From assembly GCA_009760855.2 (NCBI GenBank), contig WPIO01000010.1, positions 6,933,501 to 6,997,500 of the forward strand: a stretch of DNA of 64,000 nt, written 5' to 3'. This stretch comes from Cristatella mucedo (taxonomy: Eukaryota; Bryozoa; Phylactolaemata; Cristatellidae). The notes beneath the pieces were generated by a model that worked only from the letters and a program-made list of their open reading frames with translations, made no database searches and was not told where the DNA came from. The position numbers were made by a program, and so were the translations under genes. Below are positions 58,700 to 64,000 of this stretch, in pieces. The stretch's first letter is position 1. Each line of letters begins with the position of its first letter.

Positions 58700-59300
58700 A
58701 GTGCATATATTAGTATAGCGACCCAAGAGATTTAAATCTCTTTACAGGAAATTCAGATAGGTTGGAAAGAAAGCATAACAACATACTAGTGAAAGCAGCA
58801 ATACACGATTCCAGCACAGGTAAGCAGATAAGTAGGATTCGGGTACACTAATGAATTGCTCCGAGAAACATATAGGTATTTCATAGCTTTGCTTTTCATG
58901 TCAAGTCAGAAGATGCGATGTCAGTCGGTAGACATTTCCAAGCACTAGGTACATAGGAACTGGAGGCACGGTCTTCCTAGGATTAAGGTTGGTTAGAGGC
59001 ACAGCTAAATGCTCCTTGTCGGAGGACCAGGTGGCGCACAAGGATGGACAGCGTAGTGAGTAACTCAGACAGATGAGCCTGAGCGAAAAAAAATGAACGG
59101 ACCTAAAAGAGAGTGACAGGACTTCGAATTGGAAGCACTCCTTGATGGGATGCCAGTGCAGATCGGAGAGAAGAAGTGTGATGTAAGATGTGGGATTAGC
59201 AACGTTTACGACACACGAGCCAAGCTGTCGAGTTTTGCACCAACTGAAAGCACCTCCGAACTGCACCCACAAATATATGCATGGCCGAACCACTTGCCTG
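58700..59300 (-). mobile_element. LINE-A-related copy, old
   Basis: Minus-strand frame 59293-58901 reads LLLSDLHWHPIKECFQFEVL, a diverged form of [24 protein letters not shown]. The 3' end near 58715-58750 (gagatttaaatctctttaca) is recognisable. Confidence 0.7.
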
Positions 59301-59307
59301 AGGAAGA

Positions 59308-59358
59308 TGTATCATAATAATACATTTGCATAGTACCCTCAGAGAACTTATGTCTTTC
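59308..59358 (-). mobile_element. LINE-A copy, 3' piece (split by solo LTR)
   Basis: ataataatacatttgcatag, accctcagagaactta: LINE-A terminus in minus orientation up to the target site CTTTC at 59354-59358. Confidence 0.7.
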
Positions 59359-59586
59359 TGTAGTTTGACATTCTCTGTGCGGCAGGTACGCGATACCACA
59401 CAGAACACCGAAGCAGGCTCAAAGACGTTTATTCACACGGATGCCGAAGTGGGCTACTACGTGACTGCCCACCCTGCGTCCTCGACTTAACTCCCCGGGC
59501 ATTGCCGCCCGTTACTTGTATACCACAGTCATAAGTCACAACAGTCCACAAGCCAACAACGGTGTCATAATCCCAAAATAGCCACA
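59359..59586 (-). mobile_element. Solo LTR 1 (228 bp) inside LINE-A, 5-bp TSD
   Basis: Plus-strand ends TGTAG...CCACA (TG..CA termini) are flanked by CTTTC at 59354-59358 and 59587-59591. Excision restores the LINE-A sequence tctttctaggca. In minus orientation it has a TATA-like TATACAAG (59522-59515) and AATAAA (59433-59428) in the correct order for an LTR. No internal region. Confidence 0.75.
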
Positions 59587-59735
59587 CTTTCTAGGCACTT
59601 TACATATGCTGTATAGAATGCAATACCAAATGATAGGTGGTACCATCCCCAAGCAGAAGGCATTGTGTAAGCAGGTACATGCACACGAAGGAAGAATCAC
59701 AAAGACCCACCAAATATATGTTTCGATGATCGCGA
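59587..59735 (-). mobile_element. LINE-A copy, 5' piece
   Basis: ctaggcactttacatatgct and aagaatcacaaagacccac continue the LINE-A match broken at 59358. Confidence 0.7.
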
Positions 59736-59849
59736 CTGAAATGCACGAAGCGGCTTCTTGACCAGCAGCCATGCCACCATCAAAAGCATTTAGGGCCAAG
59801 CAAAGACAAAACAGGTAACATTACCCGCAAAGCATGCACATCACGCTCA

Positions 59850-60012
59850 CCTCCTGGGCCTTGGCCCAGGGGTAAGGCGCTGGCACTAAACGACCCAGGT
59901 CGTGGGTTTGCCTCCAGCAGCAGCAGGCATCCTTCGTTGCCCACTGCTAGTGGTGGTGATAGCCGTTAGGGCTCTTCTTCGGCTACATAAATAAGGCTGC
60001 TGAGTCAGCCAG
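59850..60012 (+). mobile_element. SINE-1 copy downstream of MSRB
   Basis: Head ggcccaggggtaaggcgctg, box B-like gtcgtgggtttgcctcc, body gtggtggtgatagccgttag, end ataaataaggctgctgagtc. It lies 160 bases past the MSRB stop codon, in antisense orientation to that gene. Confidence 0.75.
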
Positions 60013-60170
60013 CCTTCACACAATGTCCCACGTCCGTAGCAGCATACTGAGCACACTTTAGCGACTAGCAAATGCAACGCGAGTTGTTTAGGACCATACA
60101 AGCCACGTATAATTGCACATTCGTTGCAGCACACCCTGTGGTCAGAGTAGCACAAAGGAACTTACAAGGA

Positions 60171-60290
60171 TTACTTGTTCGGCACGAACTTGAGGGAGTG
60201 GCTGAATATTCAGAATCGCGATTGGCCCTTCTTGGGTCCATCACCGAGGAACTCGTGGCCCAAACCATTTCCGCACTTTCCGCAGGACAC
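60171..60290 (-). CDS. MSRB1: MSRB terminal exon with Sec codon
   Basis: 120 nt from the acceptor aattgcag|GTGTCC to TAA. It encodes [14 protein letters not shown], a [10 protein letters not shown] segment, TGA, then [12 protein letters not shown]. The 12 residues after the TGA match the family C-terminus, so the TGA is read through rather than being the end of the gene. Confidence 0.92.
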
Positions 60291-61349
60291 CTGCAATTAC
60301 GGAGTCAAGATCTTGCACTGTGTCACGACAGAACCCATGAGAACGCCAGGCGGTTTGCACAAGGCGCTAGGCGGCGAAGGCACCAACTCAGCCAGCACGC
60401 TAATCATGATGATTCGAGGCCACGGCGTGCGGCGGCGGGCAAGGGGCCAGGCATGGGAGCCGGAACCGAGTCACACCAAGACGCACGGGATCGCAAAATA
60501 CGTCCAACACTAAAAGACTGCAAATCTCGAAAAGCTTGCAGAGCACCCTGCCCTGCGTTCACTCGCAGTCGCATGGCTGCTTGGCGTTAGTAGACGGCAA
60601 CACAGGCCACTCTTTCAAGCGCCTGTCGCGCCGACGCGAATGGCATAGCATCAGCTGTGATGGCAGCAGCAGCAGCAGCACTGGCACCAACAGCTGCAAC
60701 AAGAGCGGCCCACTCTGTGGCCGCCGAGTGAGGCGCCGAGCAGCCAACCGATGACAGCAGCCCGAGTCGCGTGTCGCCAACACCCCGGCAACTCGCCATG
60801 CCGCAAAAACTTAAAGGCAGCTGCATGCCAAACTGCCGCCACCACACCGGTCGGCGGCACGAAGTGAGTGGGGGGGGAGCAAAGCTGCAAATTCGCCAAA
60901 CTGCCGTGCGGGCTTGCCCCTGAGAAACGGCCACGTGCCGCTCGCCTTCGAATGTGAAAGGCGCTGCCAGTGAGCGGCACTGCCTCTCGCTCTCGGAGCC
61001 TTCGGATACCTTCAGCGCTCCAGGCCCGTCGGGACGCTTTGACAAGCTGTCGGGGTGCACTGTGGCATTGAATGCCGGCCAAGGCGACGAGTGCTTATAC
61101 TTGGCGACGCTAGCGAACAAGTCGTAGCCACAGCGACTGCACTGGTAAGTCCCTGAAAGAGGCATTGGAAAAACTGGAGACGAGCAGACGACGAGATTAC
61201 CTTTATGGCATTCGGCCGGTCTTCCTCTGGCACTTTAACAAGGCTATTGGGATGTATCGTTTCTGTAAACGCTGGCCATGGAGACGAGTGCGCATACTTT
61301 GATCTACTGGAAAACAGCTCGAAGCCACATTGTGCACACTGGTAGTGTC
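60171..61349 (-). CDS. MSRB1: Selenoprotein methionine-R-sulfoxide reductase B (MSRB1/SelR), partial, with duplicated exon
   Basis: MsrB enzymes reduce methionine-R-sulfoxide in proteins. MSRB1 is the zinc-containing cytosolic/nuclear selenoprotein form. Three coding exons are visible on the minus strand: A (61349-61201), B (61152-61010) and the terminal exon (60290-60171). A and B are alternative versions of one exon: each has the first zinc CxxC and the SSPWPAF motif, and each ends in phase 0 before [14 protein letters not shown] of the terminal exon. That exon has the second CxxC and SRF-TGA-IFS, where TGA is the selenocysteine position of MSRB1, then TAA. The first exon (about 20 residues, ending in phase 1) was not found. 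The usual protein is about 116 aa; A plus the terminal exon gives 88 residues plus the shared split codon. I did not find the SECIS element by eye. Confidence 0.9.
60210..60212 (-). other. In-frame TGA: selenocysteine codon
   Basis: The TGA lies between SRF and IFS, exactly where MSRB1 proteins carry the catalytic selenocysteine. The coding sequence continues conserved to the TAA 36 bases later. Decoding needs a SECIS hairpin in the 3' UTR. Confidence 0.88.
60291..61009 (-). other. MSRB intron between exon B and terminal exon
   Basis: 719 bases with CAG/CTG-rich stretches (60663-60680) and shadow open frames on both strands. No further MsrB-like exon seen. Confidence 0.6.
61010..61152 (-). 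CDS. MSRB1: MSRB alternative exon B (3' copy)
   Basis: 143 nt, phase 1 in and phase 0 out. The acceptor is tctttcag|GGACT and the donor CTGAAG|gtatcc. It reads [23 protein letters not shown] and ends DGPGALK. By eye it matches exon A at 25 of the first 40 residues. If A and B were both spliced in, B would be read in the wrong frame and would meet TGA four bases before its end. Confidence 0.9.
61201..61349 (-). CDS. MSRB1: MSRB alternative exon A (5' copy)
   Basis: 149 nt, phase 1 in and phase 0 out. The acceptor is ctcttttag|GACAC and the donor ATAAAG|gtaatc. It reads [12 protein letters not shown], then [11 protein letters not shown], then an Ile/His/Pro segment ending NAIK. It is the copy closer to vertebrate MSRB1 as I recall it. 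Both zinc cysteines and the Trp of the substrate pocket are intact. Confidence 0.9.
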
Positions 61350-61421
61350 CTAAAAGAGAGAGAAAGAGGGATGCAAAAGTCGGTACATTCCAGAACCAGA
61401 TCTAAATATTAGTGGCTCTAC

Positions 61422-61553
61422 CTATGAGACAGACGCTCAGCCTCACGGAAAGAAAGAGCTCGTGGCTGCCTCGCTTCCTTCTCCTCCAGCTTCTTCTTCT
61501 CTGACTGGAATGTAAATGTGCAGCCGGCCTTGTGCGGATGGTGGCACCAAAAG
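61422..61553 (-). CDS. Unassigned putative exon, Cys/His-rich plus charged helix
   Basis: A GC3-rich open stretch follows a good acceptor (gtacacag|C). It reads FWCHHPHKAGCTFTFQ, then a Glu/Lys-rich helix, and reaches a donor either at CATAG|gtagag (end 61422, phase 2) or at TTTCC|gtgagg (end 61447, phase 1). It looks like protein, possibly a small zinc-binding segment. Only the second donor is in phase with the MSRB exons, but the sequence is not the usual MSRB1 N-terminus. It may belong to another gene or isoform. I do not recognise the family. Confidence 0.4.
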
Positions 61554-61989
61554 CTGTGTACATGGGTACAAGTAAAATGAAGGTGCGTTCCTTCTAGCTA
61601 CAGCTGCTAGCCTCCACTTGCAGTGAGAGATGCAGAATTGCAGGAACTCCAACCCACGATCTTGGTCGAGAAGTGCAGGTGCCTTAGCCCTGGGCTAGGA
61701 CCAAGGGCACCTTGTGCAGGCACAAGCTTACAAGTAAGTCGTCGAAAACCTTCGTTGCCACAAGCACCGCGTCGTCGTGGCTTAGCGAGAACACTAGACA
61801 ACACGTGTGAGGCTAATTTCTTTAGTTAATCCGTATAGCTACATTTGTGCACCGTTTTGGCTGGGAAAAAATTTAATCAGCTCTCTTCAGCAAACTTTTT
61901 CAAATTGAACGACGCACGCCAACTCACTAGTTACAAGCAAAGCGTCACCGTGAAATTGAAAAACATATCCCTCTAAATTGGCTAAACCA

Positions 61990-62145
61990 GCATATCTCCT
62001 GTAGCATCTGCACGAAATCTGGGTGTCAGGTTCTGAAGTGATCATTCACTAGACGACCACATCAGCTCCACCGCCAAGTCTGCCTACTTTCAGCTGCTAC
62101 GAAATATCTCAAAAACTCGGGCCAGCACAGAAAGAGAGGGATACC
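61990..62145 (+). mobile_element. LINE-A copy, upstream piece
   Basis: Encodes ISPVASARNLGVRF, then DDHISSTAKSAYFQLLRNIS, the region after the RT active site in CR1/L2 LINEs. Interrupted by a SINE-1 at about 62150. Confidence 0.75.
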
Positions 62146-62149
62146 ATCG

Positions 62150-62328
62150 GAGCCGCTATGGCACACTAAGTAAGGCGGCTGATTTTTACGACCTCGGTCC
62201 CGAGGTCATGGGTTCAAATCCTTCGGTGGGTGATCCTTTATCGCTGCTGCAAGCGGTGATGATAGCCTGTAAGGCTCTTCTGTCGCTATACAAAAAAGGC
62301 TGTCAAATCAGCTAGTATTTATTATTTA
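62150..62328 (+). mobile_element. SINE-1 copy nested in LINE-A
   Basis: Head actaagtaaggcggctgatt, box B GGGTTCAAATCC (about 62210-62221), body gcggtgatgatagcctgtaa, end aaggctgtcaaatcagctag. Confidence 0.8.
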
Positions 62329-62335
62329 TTTATTT

Positions 62336-62990
62336 ACCAGATCCAAGTTGGTCCATGCATTTGCGACATCACATCTCGACTTCTGTAACTCACTATTTGC
62401 AAGTCGTTCGGCCAGTGCTATAAGGCACTTACAGTTGGTTGGTGTAAAACTCTGCAGCTAGGTTTGTCTGCATAGTGAGCACTGCAGTTGCAATACACCT
62501 CTGCTCACCGACCTGCACTCACTCCCCCTCAAGCAGTGCATCGACAACAAGGTCAGTGTCACTCACCTCTACGTCCCTTCAGTTTCTCTAGCACAGGCCT
62601 ACTTAACCGAACTACTTTCCTATCAGACCACCATCGTACTACCCGCTCTTCTGACTCAAGTCGTTTAGCTTTGCTTCGAACAGCCTCAAACAAATTTGCA
62701 GACCGTGAATTTCGTATGCATGTTCCTTAAGCCTGGAAATCACTCGCGACTGACGTCACGATATCGCCTGACTGACAACATTTAAAAAGAAGCTAAAAAC
62801 GCAACGACTCCTGGCAGCATTTGCTGGGTCGAAGTGAGGGCCCTATGTATACTTATGAGTGCTGACGCTTTGCATCTCGTGACGAACCATTTACAAATTT
62901 TCCCTTACATCATACGTGAACGCCTAAACAGAGATTTGGTATGCTGAGGATGCCATACAAATGTCTTATAATTCTTACTATTATCATTCA
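62336..62990 (+). mobile_element. LINE-A-related copy, downstream piece
   Basis: Resumes with KLVHAFATSHLDFCNS-like coding (62345-62390), then diverged LTDLHSLPLKQ, and ends at 62985 with a (TTA)-like tail. Its terminus (gtgaacgcctaaacagagat) is diverged from the LINE-A consensus. Confidence 0.7.
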
Positions 62991-64000
62991 ACGAGGCTGC
63001 CGTAAGTACCTACCAGGGCGTGTCATTTGTTTCCTCGGCACGTCCGCCTGGTGAGGCTCTAAATTACGGGGTCTCGTACTAAATACGCACAGCTATTGCA
63101 GCTGAACAACCAGCAGTGTTAGCGGGCGGACAGTTGGGAACTTGCTCAGCCTGTCGCTATCCCACAAACTACTAGAGCTACTCTCGGCAGACGTCGTAGC
63201 TAGGCAGCCGCTACTAACTCACGAGGAGCGAGCAAGTGAACGCTTCGCAGTCGGGCCAGGCACGTTTTCGCTGCTCTCCACTCCTGCAATCTTCAAGGCA
63301 ACGCCAAGCTTGTCGCTCGAATCAGATGCCAGAGAGGTAGAACGGTTACAACTCGAGGGAAGAGAATAAAAAACGGAGATTCAGCTTCTAGCGAGACCGA
63401 CTAATATGAAAATTAGCCTTTGAATCACACTTTCGCATTCAACGTTGGAGTTGATCACACATTTTCCCGCTCAAGCGTGCATCGGGCGGCGTCACAGCAT
63501 TTCCGGCCTCACGTCCATCGGAATGACTCGGCAACATCAGGTTGGCAAATGCGAATAGCAGAAGTCTACTCGCGCACGCTTTTACGCTAGATTTTGTGAC
63601 AGTTTTATAGAGCGCTCGCATATATATATGTGACGACAGCATCGACTTTTCTGTCGCGGACGGGTACCGTGCAAATCCAGTTCATACCGTAAATATCTTA
63701 CTTTAATTCGTCATAATATTCATTCAATGATACCCAAAGCCGGTAATAACTGCCGTAGTGTCTCACCTGTCTCGAAATGATCTCGAAACTTCTCGCTGCC
63801 TTCCCACGAGCAGAAAGACATTCCAGCTGGACTGCGCTAACGCCGAGCTCTTACATAATACGTGTGACAGCGATCCTCGCTGTTCTGAAACCTTGACCTA
63901 TTTGCCCCACCCACGTTTCCTGAACTCCCAGTCTCCGCCCCCATCCCAGTGCTGAGCTGAGCGACTCAGCTGAAGTCGCCAGGCCCTACCCACCTACTTT
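62991..64000. other. No recognised feature at window end
   Basis: Open frames at 63142-63369 (+) and 63439-63642 (-) show no known motif. The missing first exon of MSRB could lie here or beyond, but no FGGE-like N-terminus was found. Confidence 0.35.

Noticed and set aside
59539-59565. ATGAC...TGAC on the minus strand as a SECIS for MSRB
   Set aside because: The intervening arms do not pair, and the segment lies inside the solo LTR.
59850-60012. A true tRNA gene (box A/B-like sequences)
   Set aside because: Part of the SINE-1 family with a shared non-tRNA body; no cloverleaf could be drawn. The same applies to the other SINE heads.

Overview
This is nuclear DNA from an animal, probably an invertebrate. 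Genes are split by GT-AG introns, most DNA is interspersed repeat and microsatellite, there is no operon structure, and the repeats are metazoan types (non-LTR retrotransposons with short tandem-repeat tails, tRNA-derived SINEs, a Tc1/mariner relic, MITEs, solo LTRs). The lineage cannot be fixed from the window. A lophotrochozoan or flatworm-like genome is possible, but that is a guess.

Two protein genes are recognisable. (1) On the + strand, 23654-42430, is a complete gene for a bifunctional heparan sulfate N-deacetylase/N-sulfotransferase (NDST). I reconstruct 11 coding exons whose phases all agree, giving 984 residues. A large, GC-rich first exon carries the Golgi membrane anchor and half of the deacetylase. 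The 3' exons carry the PAPS-dependent sulfotransferase. A likely polyadenylation signal lies at 43327. (2) On the - strand, 60171-61349, is the 3' part of a selenoprotein methionine sulfoxide reductase B (MSRB1/SelR type), with an in-frame TGA at the position where this family uses selenocysteine. The exon holding the first zinc CxxC and the SSPWPAF motif is present twice in tandem, separated by a 48-base intron. Both copies have phase 1 in and phase 0 out, so either can be spliced into the message but both together shift the frame. This is the most interesting structure in the window: an apparent pair of mutually exclusive exons. The first coding exon was not found.

The rest is layered repeat. 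LINE-A is a CR1/L2-like element with a conserved 3' end and (ATT)n tail, and it occurs more than fifteen times. LINE-B is a second CR1/L2-like family with a different 3' end, and LINE-C is an RT fragment in NDST intron 3. There are two tRNA-derived SINE families; the tail of SINE-2 resembles that of LINE-A. Family D is a roughly 450-base dispersed repeat whose copies share an ungapped reading frame. Later insertions can be dated by nesting: a 264-base MITE in a LINE-A copy, a 216-base hAT-like MITE, two solo LTRs (228 and 299 bases) each inside a LINE, and a SINE inside a LINE. A 1.6-kb AT-rich degenerate tandem array lies at 46.2-48.4 kb, and long (CT)n and (CA)n tracts are scattered throughout.

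Layout: 0-23 kb is repeat-rich intergenic DNA with a Tc1/mariner relic near 1.5 kb; 23.2-43.4 kb is NDST; 43.4-59.7 kb is intergenic (CT tract, AT array, solo LTR, hAT MITE, family D); 60.1-61.6 kb is MSRB plus one unassigned exon; 61.9-64 kb is LINE and unassigned sequence. The two genes have no evident functional link.
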